NCBI RefSeq assembly: GCF_024733845.1
Contig: NZ_JANRHG010000001.1
Coordinates: 496,001-560,000 of the forward strand
DNA length: 64,000 nucleotides
Source: Neomoorella sulfitireducens
GTDB lineage: Bacteria; Bacillota; DSM-521; Neomoorellales; Neomoorellaceae
Direction: 5' to 3'
In this document: piece by piece, positions 34,757-43,600 of the stretch
How positions within the stretch are numbered: position 1 is the first letter of the stretch
Layout: each line of letters begins with the position of its first letter
Position numbers and translations under genes: made by a program
Notes under the pieces: generated by a model
The model's database searches: none
Seen by the model: the letters and a program-made list of their open reading frames with translations, nothing else
Told to the model about the DNA's origin: nothing

Positions 34757-35659
34757 TCACCTCCGGCGCCGGACCAGGCCCAGGGCTGTAGTCCAGCCGG
34801 CAGCCAGCTCCGTCGCAGCGCTGGCCGGCAGGGCAGGAGAAAGTTCTATGCCCTCCACCATAGTTAGATAGACCGGAGGTTCTGCCACCTGGTTCTCTAA
34901 GGTAACAGCAATTTCCGGGGGCAGCGGTATCCCGGTAACCAGGACCCGGATGGCCCCGGTCCGGTAAAACTCCTGCCGGCAAAACGCCAGGGAACGCTCC
35001 AGCTCAGGGGCTACGCCCGACCAGAACCCTGCCTCCCCGCCGGTAACGCCGTTGCCGGCGGGTAAAAAACGATGAAAACGCAGGATATTATCCAGGAAGA
35101 AACTGAACTGGGGTGAATCCCGGTTCAGGGAGAGGATGGCCGTCGCCCTGCGGCCGTCGTCCCGGTGACCGGTGGCCGCCCTGAGCAGGCAATAGGGCTC
35201 AATATCAATAACCCGCGGCGCCGTCCCCGCCAGTTTCAGGGCCAGCACCAGCTGCTGCAGGTTGGTACGCCGGGTGGCCACCGCCATAATCGCCTCGCCG
35301 GCGCCGGGCGGCAGGCGGTAATCAACCACCAGGTCTTCCAGGGGGATGGGGACTTCAGCAGCTACCTTATAGCGCACCGCCCGGGCCGTATCACGGGGTT
35401 TTAAGCCGGCCAGGCTAAAAGAACGCACAAAGAATTGCAGGCCGCTCAGGCATACCGCCACCCTTTCCCGGAAAAACCGTGCCGGCTGCAAAGCCGCCTT
35501 CAGGGCGGCGCCCAGGTCGGCCGGGTCGCGGACGATGCCATTTTGCACCGCTCCTGCCGGGGTCGGGCAGGAGCCATAGGAATCCACCCGCAGCCTGTCA
35601 CCTTTTTTGTGCACCCGTACCCAGGTAGACTCCCGGCTGTCTATCACCAGCCCGATCAT
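34757..35659 (-). CDS. pilM: PilM-like actin-fold pilus assembly protein
   Basis: This 300-residue cytoplasmic protein has features of PilM: an N-terminal MIGLVIDSRESTWVRVHKKG, then SGLQFFVRSFSLAGL and the segment RAVRYKVAAEVPIPLEDLVV, which is well conserved in this family. PilM binds ATP with an actin-like fold and recruits PilN. It is shorter than typical PilM (about 350 aa), and the final nucleotide-binding part appears reduced. It follows the PilX-like gene by 15 nt. Confidence 0.82.
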   Translation of the reverse strand: MIGLVIDSRESTWVRVHKKGDRLRVDSYGSCPTPAGAVQNGIVRDPADLGAALKAALQPARFFRERVAVCLSGLQFFVRSFSLAGLKPRDTARAVRYKVAAEVPIPLEDLVVDYRLPPGAGEAIMAVATRRTNLQQLVLALKLAGTAPRVIDIEPYCLLRAATGHRDDGRRATAILSLNRDSPQFSFFLDNILRFHRFLPAGNGVTGGEAGFWSGVAPELERSLAFCRQEFYRTGAIRVLVTGIPLPPEIAVTLENQVAEPPVYLTMVEGIELSPALPASAATELAAGWTTALGLVRRRR

Positions 35660-35674
35660 ACCTCTCCCTCTTTC

Positions 35675-37129
35675 TCACGGCCCCGGCGGCCAGCTCATCT
35701 CCGTCCAGCCGGCTACGGCCAGGGGCCCGGACCCTTCGAAATAGAGGCCCGGGGCTATACTGTTCACTACCCCGGCGTCGTAAACCCCCTGGAGGCCGCC
35801 GTCAAGGTCTATAACCCGGGCCACCATGGCCCCTTCGAAACGGCTCAAATTCAGGCCGCTGATGGTGCCCCCCGCCACCCACACGCCCTCAACTTTGCCG
35901 CCGAGATTGGTCACCTCAATATTACCCCCCGCCAGGATGGTCAGGCGCCGTGTGCCGGAAAAGGTCAGGTTGGTAAGCTCAACATCTCCCGTGGCCACCA
36001 GGAACAGGTTGTTACGCCAGAGGGCATAAACCCGGGCGTTTCCCTCCACAAAGACCAGGCTGTCGCGGCCGGCAACAGTATAGATTTCTCTATAGGCGTC
36101 TTGACCCGCATCGTAGTAAGTGCCGAAGTCCCGGGCCGCCTGGCGGTAATAATCCAGGTTCACCAGGGGCCGCGCCACCGCGGCGGCGTCTTCCACCTGC
36201 AGGGGGGTGAACCCCCGGAAATCCCCGGGGTTGTTGCCGGTTGTACCGGCCGCCGTTACCTGGGGCGGCCCGCTGATCTCGATCAATCCGGCACCGGCGA
36301 TTAATTCGGCCAGCGCCCGCAGAAAGGCATCTTCCTCGATCAGGTGCCGCAGGGTAATGGTATTCCCGGCATGGACGCGGCCCTCCAGGTCGATAAAGGA
36401 GGGAATATCGATTAACGGCGGCAGGGATACCTTGATTCCCAGCCCCTCCACCGTAATGGTGTCCCCGGCCAGCAGGAGGTAACTGAGGGCCCCGGGCACG
36501 GAAGCGGGTTTAAATGCGGCAGTGATGCTGAAAAGGGGCTTTCCGGCCACCAGGCCGGTGCTGGTAAGGCGGAAAACCCGGCTGCCGGCGTCCCACTGCC
36601 AGAAATCATAGCGGTACTCCCGGCCGGGAACCACCTCCTGGGCAAGGCCCAGGGGCGGTGTCCAGGTCACGTCCCGGCGCACCTCGGCCACCGCCCGTTC
36701 CAGGCCGGCTTCGGCCAGGTAGCGCGCCACCAGCTTATTTTCCTCCCGCTTTCCGGCCAGCCAGCGGTTGTTGGCTACCTGGAGCAGGGAGACGGCCAGG
36801 GCGGCCATCAGGGCCATGGCCGTCAGGGCCATGATAAGGGCCGAGCCTCGGTTATCCAGCACCCTGCAGCACGGGGAAACGCCGGTCCCGCGGCTGCCAG
36901 GCCCCGGGCCGGCAGCCGCCTCCCCTTCCAGGCGGGGCGGTAGAAACCGCGCGCCGCAAATGCTGTCGCTCCGGCCGGCCGGTGGCGCCGGGAGGTGGCG
37001 GCCGCCGGGACGGTAATAGCTCTCCCTCTCGGGAACCCCTGTGGTCATAATCCTGCTGCCAGAACCTCCCCGCCCCTTTTTAAAGACAATCCCCCTGTAT
37101 ATCCACGCCCGGGTGTTGGCCGGGGACAC
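35675..37129 (-). CDS. PilX-like exported protein of the pilus locus
   Basis: The frame gives 484 aa from GTG 37129, preceded by AAAGGAGAT right after the upstream stop. Residues ~88-120 hold NRGSALIMALTAMALMAALA, followed by ARYLAEAGLERAVAEVRR, the PilX N-terminal pattern. It lacks the G-F-x-x-x-E prepilin cleavage site. The ~85 residues before that helix are Pro/Gly/Arg-rich and unusual, so the true start may be downstream (ATG 37048 or an internal GTG), but no better ribosome site is seen. The C-terminal half is rich in short beta repeats (LTILAGGNIEVTNLGGKVEG), suggesting a beta-solenoid. Confidence 0.65.
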   Translation of the reverse strand: MSPANTRAWIYRGIVFKKGRGGSGSRIMTTGVPERESYYRPGGRHLPAPPAGRSDSICGARFLPPRLEGEAAAGPGPGSRGTGVSPCCRVLDNRGSALIMALTAMALMAALAVSLLQVANNRWLAGKREENKLVARYLAEAGLERAVAEVRRDVTWTPPLGLAQEVVPGREYRYDFWQWDAGSRVFRLTSTGLVAGKPLFSITAAFKPASVPGALSYLLLAGDTITVEGLGIKVSLPPLIDIPSFIDLEGRVHAGNTITLRHLIEEDAFLRALAELIAGAGLIEISGPPQVTAAGTTGNNPGDFRGFTPLQVEDAAAVARPLVNLDYYRQAARDFGTYYDAGQDAYREIYTVAGRDSLVFVEGNARVYALWRNNLFLVATGDVELTNLTFSGTRRLTILAGGNIEVTNLGGKVEGVWVAGGTISGLNLSRFEGAMVARVIDLDGGLQGVYDAGVVNSIAPGLYFEGSGPLAVAGWTEMSWPPGP

Positions 37130-37147
37130 AGCCTTTTTTATCTCCTT

Positions 37148-37600
37148 TTACCTGCGCCCGCCATCGGTTGCCGTCAGGGTAAGGGTGACCCCTCCCCGCC
37201 GGGCGGTGAGGTCCAGGCTGACGCTGCCCCCGTCCCCGCCCCGGAAACCCCCGGCCACCACCTTTTCCAGCCAGACCTCCCGGCCGTTCTCACGCTGGGC
37301 CAGGAGCTGCAAGCTCCCGTCCCCGGCTGGGGCCAGGGTGAGGGTCACCGCCAGCCCGTTACCTTCCAGCACCAGGGTGCGGCCCCCGTCCCTTACCGTC
37401 GCCAGGGGGTGCTGCCGCACCTCGCGGCCGAAACGGTCCAGGGCCAGGGACATTTGCTCCTGGAGGTAAATGCTGTCCGTCCCGGTGGTAAAGGCTTTCA
37501 AACCTTCCTGGAGCAACCCCGTCAAGGGCAGGAGGACCAGGGCCGCGATGGCCAGGGTTACAACTACCTCCAGCAGGGTAAAACCCACCTGCCGCTTCAC
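37148..37600 (-). CDS. Minor pilin/pseudopilin (PilW/GspJ-like)
   Basis: The 150-residue product has a prepilin leader MKRQVG, then FTLLEVVVTLAIAALVLLPL. Cleavage is predicted after Gly6 with Glu at mature position 5. The C-terminal domain is beta-rich. The GTG start at 37600 overlaps the stop of the upstream minor pilin in a GTGA arrangement. A prepilin peptidase must act on it, but none is encoded in the window. Confidence 0.85.
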   Translation of the reverse strand: MKRQVGFTLLEVVVTLAIAALVLLPLTGLLQEGLKAFTTGTDSIYLQEQMSLALDRFGREVRQHPLATVRDGGRTLVLEGNGLAVTLTLAPAGDGSLQLLAQRENGREVWLEKVVAGGFRGGDGGSVSLDLTARRGGVTLTLTATDGGRR

Positions 37601-38142
37601 CGGAGATCACCCCGCTTGGCGAAGAGGGTGTCCAGGGTGAGGGACTGCATCCCCGCGCGTCCCGGCCAACTCACTGTTATCGCCAGCCTTAAAAGGGTGG
37701 CCGGCGGGACCCGGGGCGGGTCGCCCCCCGCCAGCCACTGGCCCTTAACCTGGCGGGTGAAGGGCCGCCCCTCCAGTTCGTGGGAAGTCTCTTCCAGGGT
37801 GAAAACGTCGCTGCCGGCAACTTCCGGGGGCGGGAGGTAGGGCCGGCCGTCCACCTGCAGCTCCAGCATGCCCTCCACCCCCAGGGCCTTCAGTTCCTCC
37901 AGCCGCTCCCGGGCCAGGCCGGCGGCCAGCAGGGAGTCCCTTGCCGCCCCGGTAAGGCGCAGGCCGCTGCCGAAAAGGCCGCTCAGGGCCACCAGGCCCA
38001 CCGCCAGGATGGCCAGGGCCGCCAGGACCTCCAGGAGGCTGAAGCCGGCCCGGGCCGAAAGCGGCCGCCGCCCGGGAGGGGCGCCCTTACCTGGCCCTGC
38101 CTTCGCTGCCGGGCCAAAAACTCTTGCCACCCTAATGCCCAT
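37597..38142 (-). CDS. Minor pilin/pseudopilin (PilV/GspI-like)
   Basis: The 181-residue product has a long basic leader (about 32 residues, ending RPLSARAG), then FSLLEVLAALAILAVGLVAL with Glu at mature position 5. The length of the leader is unusual. The only internal alternative start would lie within it, and no strong ribosome site marks either. It overlaps the next minor pilin gene by 4 nt and follows the main pilin gene by 33 nt. Confidence 0.83.
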   Translation of the reverse strand: MGIRVARVFGPAAKAGPGKGAPPGRRPLSARAGFSLLEVLAALAILAVGLVALSGLFGSGLRLTGAARDSLLAAGLARERLEELKALGVEGMLELQVDGRPYLPPPEVAGSDVFTLEETSHELEGRPFTRQVKGQWLAGGDPPRVPPATLLRLAITVSWPGRAGMQSLTLDTLFAKRGDLR

Positions 38143-38175
38143 GCTTGCTTATCCCTGTCTCCCAGAAAAGATTAT

Positions 38176-38529
38176 TTAAGGTGTATAGCTTACAACTCCA
38201 TTTGTTGATAGGATATAATTATCGGAATCTTTGATTTTAGAAGGATTGGTACTGATATAATTTTTATTGTATAATTCGCCAATCCAATCAGTAATACCAT
38301 CGTTGGGATACTTGCCATTATCAAAATGGTACCTTTCCACCGCCGCCTGCAGCATCTGGACGTTGGCCTCAATTGTCTTCTGGGTTGCTTCGTCCCGGGA
38401 GCTGGCAACCCGCGGCACGACCAGGCCGGCCAGGATACCGATGAGGGCGATGACCGCCAGCAGTTCCAGCAGGGTAAAGCCCTTGTTGTTGCCCAGAACC
38501 CGGCACCGTAAAAAACGTCGCATCTTCAT
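38176..38529 (-). CDS. Main type IV pilin/GspG-like pilin
   Basis: The 117-residue precursor has leader MKMRRFLRCRVLGNNKG, then FTLLELLAVIALIGILAGLV with Glu at mature position 5. ATG 38529 lies 8 nt after GGAGG. The mature protein is about 100 aa with a very short globular part. Its last ~55 codons are AT-rich: only 17 of 60 bases are G or C in 38221-38280, against 43 of 60 in 38401-38460 within the same gene. That looks like a replaced or imported C-terminal domain. Confidence 0.88.
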   Translation of the reverse strand: MKMRRFLRCRVLGNNKGFTLLELLAVIALIGILAGLVVPRVASSRDEATQKTIEANVQMLQAAVERYHFDNGKYPNDGITDWIGELYNKNYISTNPSKIKDSDNYILSTNGVVSYTP

Positions 38530-38554
38530 GAAATATTCCTCCTTTTGCTTTTCC

Positions 38555-39760
38555 TCACACCAGGGTTACGGCATCGAACATGGGCAGGATTATGGCCGCC
38601 ACCATCAGGCCCACTACCGCCGCCATCATGAGCACCAGCAGCGGCTCCAGCAACGCCGAGAGCCGGGCCAGGACGGCGTCCGTCTCCTGCTCCAGAAAGG
38701 TGGCCATCCGGTCCAGCATTTCCACCAGGTGGCCCGTTTCCTCTCCTACCTGCAGCATCTGGATAAACATGGGTGCAAACAGCCCGGACCGCTCCAGGGG
38801 TAAGGCCATGCTCCCGCCCTCGCGCACGGCCTCCCGCGCCGCGGCAACGGCGCGACCCAGATGGCGGTTGCCTACCACCTCCCGCCCTATATCCAGCGCT
38901 TCCAGGACCGGTATGCCCCCGGCCACCAGGGTGGCCAGGGTACGGCCAAAGCGCGCCGTAAGCAACTGCAAATTGATGCCGCCCAGCACCGGCAGGCGCA
39001 GGGCCAGGAGATCCCGCATCTCCTGGAAGCCCTCCCGGCGGCAAAGAAGGTTTAACAGAACCGGGGCAATCAGGAGCAACATCAGTAAAAGGGTGGCGCG
39101 GTTACGGCAAAAGTCGGCCAACCCCAGGAGCAAGCGGGTAGGAGCCGGCAACGTTCCACCCATACTGGCAAAGAGCTCTGCAAAGCGGGGTAAGACCCCC
39201 ACCACCAGGAAGACGGCGATGCCGGCGGCGGCGCACCCGACCACCAGGGGATAGGCCATCGCCCCTTTAAGGCTCGTGTAGACCTTGTGCTCGCGTTCGT
39301 AGTGGTCGGCGAGGCGCTTTAACACCTCTTCCAGAGACCCGCCGGCTTCGCCGGCCCGGATCATACTGCTGTACAGGCGCGGTATAAGGGGCTGGTGCCT
39401 GGCCAGGGCCTGCCAGAAAAAGAGACCATGGTGCAGATCCTGCACCACCTGCCTGAGAATACCGGCCAGGGTACGGTTCCTGCTCTGGCGGGCCATGGTC
39501 TCCAGGGCGTTGATAATCGGTACCCCGGCTCCGATCATCCCGGCCAGTTGACGGGAGAAGAGGGCCAGTTGCGCCCGCGGCAGGCAGGCGGGTACCAGCC
39601 TGCCCAGCCCTGCACCCGGCGCTGTCTTACCCGGTGCCAGCCGCAACACCACCAGGCCGCGGTTATTCAACAGGGCCAGGGCTTCCCTGGCATCGCCGGC
39701 CTCCAGTTGTCCCTGCTGCCGTCGCCCGGTACCGTCCCGGGCCTGATAAGAGAAACGCAC
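38555..39760 (-). CDS. pilC: Pilus inner-membrane platform protein PilC/GspF
   Basis: The 401-residue product has two GspF domains, with LFSRQLAGMIGAGVPIINAL in the first and ARFGRTLATLVAGGIPVLEA in the second. It has three membrane helices (around residues 165-190, 215-235 and 372-395). PilC recruits the assembly ATPase. The GTG at 39760 lies 7 nt after GGGAGTG. It is the first gene of the pilus operon, with a predicted promoter and palindrome pair about 90-140 nt upstream. Confidence 0.92.
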   Translation of the reverse strand: MRFSYQARDGTGRRQQGQLEAGDAREALALLNNRGLVVLRLAPGKTAPGAGLGRLVPACLPRAQLALFSRQLAGMIGAGVPIINALETMARQSRNRTLAGILRQVVQDLHHGLFFWQALARHQPLIPRLYSSMIRAGEAGGSLEEVLKRLADHYEREHKVYTSLKGAMAYPLVVGCAAAGIAVFLVVGVLPRFAELFASMGGTLPAPTRLLLGLADFCRNRATLLLMLLLIAPVLLNLLCRREGFQEMRDLLALRLPVLGGINLQLLTARFGRTLATLVAGGIPVLEALDIGREVVGNRHLGRAVAAAREAVREGGSMALPLERSGLFAPMFIQMLQVGEETGHLVEMLDRMATFLEQETDAVLARLSALLEPLLVLMMAAVVGLMVAAIILPMFDAVTLV

Positions 39761-39848
39761 CAACCTTCACTCCCGCCAGGAACCGGCACTCGTGTTCCCG
39801 GATATTTCTATGAAGTCTGCCCCGTTCATAGCCTCTGCGGTTATTTTC

Positions 39849-39878
39849 ATTTTGCCACGGGAAACGTTCATATGACCA
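39849..39878 (-). promoter_or_regulatory. Predicted activator-dependent promoter of the pilus operon
   Basis: A weak -35 TGGTCA (39878-39873) lies inside the palindrome pair, and a -10 CAAAAT (39854-39849) follows after 18 nt. Both boxes match consensus at only 4 of 6 positions, which fits a promoter that needs help from a protein bound at the palindromes. The arrangement mirrors that at 40610-40638. Confidence 0.45.
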
Positions 39879-39899
39879 GTTACCCTGGTCATATGAACG
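39865..39899. promoter_or_regulatory. Paired CATATG palindromes upstream of pilC
   Basis: CGTTCATATGACCAG (39865-39879) and its exact reverse complement (39885-39899) flank TTACC. Each arm has a CATATG core (39869-39874 and 39890-39895), with centres 21 bp apart, two helical turns. It starts one base after the stop codon of the receiver-only gene. It lacks a downstream T-run on the minus strand, so an operator is more likely than a terminator. A related copy lies at 40626-40664. Confidence 0.65.
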
Positions 39900-39900
39900 G

Positions 39901-40353
39901 TCACTTTTTTAAGCCGGTAGAGCGCAGTAACTCCAGCGCCCTGGCCGCCAGGCCGGCCGCCACCCGCGCCGGCAGGATTACCTCACCCCGGATTACATCC
40001 CGTATAGAGGCAACCATCTGCGCCGCCCCGGTATCTTTGAAAAGAAAACCGTCAACGCCTGCGGCCAGGGCATTAAGGACGTAGTCTTCATCCTCAAAGG
40101 AACTCAACATGATTATCCTGGTAAGGGGAGATTTTTCCTTCAGGAGCTTCACGCTGGCTAGACCGCCCATCGCCGGCAGGCCCGTGTCCATCAGCACCAC
40201 GTCGGGCGCCTGCATCCGGACCATGGTCATGGCTTCCCGCCCGTCACGGGCGACACCGACAACTTCCACATCCTCCTCCAGGTCCAGGATGGTCTTCAGG
40301 CCATCCCGTATCAGCGCATCACTTTCGGCAACCACTACCCTGATTTTTTTCAT
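39901..40353 (-). CDS. Receiver-only response regulator (NarL-type without HTH)
   Basis: ATG 40353 lies 9 nt after GGAGG, giving 150 aa. The receiver domain (residues 4-120) is similar to that of the NarL-type regulator at 45819-46520. The phosphoacceptor Asp56 (VVLMDTGLP), a Ser at the T/S switch (MLSSF) and the lysine (FLFKD) are present. The acidic pair is Glu10-Ser11 instead of Asp-Asp, so metal binding may be altered. It ends inside the linker (ILPARVAAGLAARALELLRS) and has no DNA-binding domain. It may titrate phosphoryl groups or compete with the full regulator. Confidence 0.85.
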   Translation of the reverse strand: MKKIRVVVAESDALIRDGLKTILDLEEDVEVVGVARDGREAMTMVRMQAPDVVLMDTGLPAMGGLASVKLLKEKSPLTRIIMLSSFEDEDYVLNALAAGVDGFLFKDTGAAQMVASIRDVIRGEVILPARVAAGLAARALELLRSTGLKK

Positions 40354-40609
40354 GGGCCTTTTCCTCCCTGAAAAAGAGGTGGGAAGCGAGAGGTTGGAGA
40401 CGGGCGGCATCCGGGAACTGGCAACGCCCGTTCCTGCCTGTTTGCCTCTTATTTCTCCAATTCATCGCTGGTGCGGGCGCGAAGGGGCCCTTCCGGGGCC
40501 AGCAGAAAAGGGGCGGGGCAATGACCCCCGACCCCCGGGCTCTTGCCCGGTAAATTACTCCTCCGTACCACACCACAAGAATTAAGAATTATCGCTTTTA
40601 GATGGAGGT

Positions 40610-40638
40610 ATTATAAATAAAAAAAGGTCATATGACCA
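40610..40638 (-). promoter_or_regulatory. Predicted promoter of the receiver-only gene
   Basis: A perfect -10 TATAAT (40615-40610) is preceded, with 17-nt spacing, by TGGTCA (40638-40633), which is part of the palindrome pair. A regulator bound there would touch region 4 of sigma. The remaining leader (40354-40609) is about 255 nt long and shows a purine-rich repeat unit near 40370-40405 but no ORF that I trust. Confidence 0.6.
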
Positions 40639-40664
40639 GTTACCCCGGTCACATGACCTGTCAT
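40626..40664. promoter_or_regulatory. Paired CATATG/CACATG palindromes upstream of the receiver-only gene
   Basis: GGTCATATGACC (40626-40637) and GGTCACATGACC (40647-40658) have centres 21 bp apart, with CAGTTACC-type sequence between them. Aligned without gaps, about 33 of 40 bases equal the element at 39865-39904, including the central stretch TCATATGACCAGTTACCC. It lies between the big kinase gene (ends 40688) and the receiver gene, overlapping its -35. Confidence 0.65.
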
Positions 40665-40687
40665 AATGAGGACAGGAAGACTGAAGC

Positions 40688-43600
40688 CTACCCTAGAGGC
40701 AGGATAATCTCCAGGCGACACCCTGCCCCGGGCCGCGCGGAAATAGACATTTCCCCCTCAAGTTCCTTCACCCTTTCCCGCATGGAGGTAAGGCCGAAAC
40801 CGGGGTGAATTTCCTCCGCCCCTTTACCGTAATCCTGGAGCAGGAAGCGGGCCGTGCCGTTTTCCTCCGTCAGGGAGAAGTAAAAGGAGCGGCTGCCACC
40901 GTGCCGGATGCCGTTGGTGAGGCCTTCCTGGAGCGCCCGGTAGAGGACATACCGCCGCACCGGGTCCAGTTGCGGCAGGGGGTCAATGCGGTAGTCGATG
41001 GTTACGCCTGTGTTTTTAACTACATCCCGGATAAGGGTTTCCAGGTCCGGGACGCCCCCCGTCACGCCGCTCCCCCGCAACAAGCGCAGGGAACGGCGGA
41101 TGTCGTCCAGGCCTTTACGGAGCTGTTCCTGGCACTGCTCCAGCTTCGGCTCTACCAGGCTGGCGTCCTTCTGCAATAGCCTCTTGCCGGCTTCGATTTG
41201 CACCAGCACGGAGGTCAGGGTATGCCCCACCGTATCGTGGATCTCCCGGGCGATGCGGTTTCTTTCCTCCAGCCTGGACTTCTCCACAAGGGCGTCCAGG
41301 GTTTCTTTCTGCAGGCGGGCCAGGCTCTCCGTCCGCTCGCGTACTTTTTCTTCCAGGGTGGCGTTCACCTGCTGCAGGCTGCGGTACAGGGCAGCGTTTT
41401 CGACGGCGATGGCGATCTGGGCTGCCAGGAGCTGCAGGGCTTCCACCCGGCCGGGATGAAAGCAGCCGGCGGTGATACTGTTTTCCAGGTAAAGGAGGCC
41501 TACCGGCCGTCCCTGACGCACGATGGGCAGGCAAAGTACGGACAGGGGGTCCCGGCCGGCCAGGGCGGGGTCGCTGCCGAACACGGGGTCGCAGGCCGCG
41601 TTGTCCAGCACGATAGTCTCGCCGCCGGTAAAGGCCCGGTCGATAATGGACCGGGGCAACATCCCGGCAAGCTCCAGGGGCAGGGACGGCAGGACCTCCA
41701 CCTCGATCCCTTCCCTGCCGGTCACGGCCCTGGCCTCAAGGTATAACTGTCCTTCCCGCTGCATCAGGAAGGCACCCCGGTTGGCACCGGCGTTCTGCAT
41801 GGTTATTTCCATCATTTGCGGCAGCAAGTCTTCCAGGACGATTGTTCCGGAGAGGACCTGGGCGGCGCGGTAAACCGCCCGCATATCTACGGTTTCTGCC
41901 AGGTTACGGCCTGCTTCCCCGAACCTGCCGCCCGGCTTTTCGTCCGGCGCAGCCCCTTCCCCTGCCAGCCAGGGATAGCGGGAGCGAAGCTGCTCCGTTT
42001 TTACCCTCGCCCCCCAGGTGCTATAACCCGCATAGGCGTCGCGTATGTATTTCCGGGCCAGGCCTGTTTTCCCCCTGGCAAAGTAAAAACGGGCCGCGCA
42101 CTCGCTGGCAATGGCAGCATTCTGGACAAACCCGTTGGCCTGTGCCGACCGGGCGGCCTCCTCGTATAGCTGGGCAGCCCTGTCGTCCTGCCGGCGTATC
42201 CGGGCAATCTCCGCTGCGATTAAAAGGTATTTATGCTCGAAATTAGCCGGGCAGCGTCGCGCCCACTGCTGCATTTGCCGTTGTTTACGCATTAATAACA
42301 GCCGGTAAACCGCTTTTTCCCTCACCGGGAGGGAATGATATACCGCCGTCACCGTCAGGCAATAATAGAAGGCATGGTCGGCCAGGTAGACTTCGCCAAA
42401 GTACAGTTTGGTCAGGCGTTCAGCTTCCTTTAAAAGGGGTAAGGCTTGCTGGTAATACCCGAGAAGATAGTAAACCTGGTTCTTGCAAAGATAGTAATCA
42501 AAGAATTCTTTGGCCCTGATCTGGTAACCCGTATCCCCGCGAATAAAACTTTCTTCATCGAAGGTGTTGTCACTGAAGGTATCCGGGCTGCGCGTTAAAC
42601 CCTGCAGGTTGAGAACCATTTGCCGGTATATGGTCAGGAAGCAGGCAAAATAGGGGTCTTTTACCTTTGCCGCCAGCTGGAAATAATCCCGGATTTGTTT
42701 CTCCAGTTCCTCCAGGGGCACACCCCGGAAGTGCCTGGAAACAAGCATAAAGGTCATGGCGTACCCGGCATAAGTAAAGTCGCGGGCATCCAGGCTGCCC
42801 TCCCTGGCCTTTTCCAGGAACAATTCCCCCTGCCGGGTGTGTTCCAGCCACGGGAGGAAAAAAGCCCCATATAAAAAATTGACGATATATTTATCGGTAG
42901 GGGTGCCGTACCGCTCCGCCAATGCCAGGGCTGTTTTCCCCAGGGCGACTCCGGTGGCAAAATCTTTCAGGCGGATAATACTGACCATAGCCAGGATCAT
43001 GTAACCGGAGCTGGAGTGGGTAAAATGACCGTGCTGTAAAGAAAGCTGGCAGATCTTCAGGCTGATGGCGAAAAGCAGGTCCTCGTTATTATTGTAGGCA
43101 TAGGGGGAAAGGGCGAGGAGGAGGTTCAAAACCGCCTGGACTTCCTCGCCCCGGGCCGGTGCCAGGTTAATAATCTGCTCAATCCCTACTTTTTTAATCA
43201 GCCTTCTTACTTTGATTAACTCCCGGATTATATAGGGCATCTTCGGTTTGGCGGGCAGGTAACACCCCAGCTCCCTTAAACCTTCTAATCCTACCTCCAG
43301 GGCACGGGCATCAAAATCGTTTTTGGTAGCATATAGAATAGCGATCAAACGCAACTGCGTCCTGTCCAACTTGCTCCGGGCTTTGGCCAGCAACTCCCGG
43401 TACAGTTCCCCCCCTTCGTTATAATGACCGCAGAGGTACTGGCATTCCAGGTACTCCCGGTACAGCTGGAAAGTCAAAGAATAATGGCTTTCCCAGGAGT
43501 TATCCCCCAGCAACGTTAAGCCTGTATGCAAGTAGTTCCGGGCGGAAGTAAAAGCCGAAGCCTGTTTGGCCTTCTGCCCGGCCAGGAGATTATATTCAGC

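Noticed and set aside
35435-36304. 289-codon plus-strand frame opposite the pilM and PilX-like genes
   Set aside because: It is antisense to two adjacent genes with coherent pilus functions. It shows no ribosome site and no recognisable domain.
39865-39899. Perfect 15-bp inverted repeat considered as a terminator of the receiver-only gene
   Set aside because: A T-run follows only on the plus strand, where no gene ends. On the minus strand the stem is followed by TTTCCCGTGG. The related copy at 40626 is not after a stop codon in the same way, which favours an operator.
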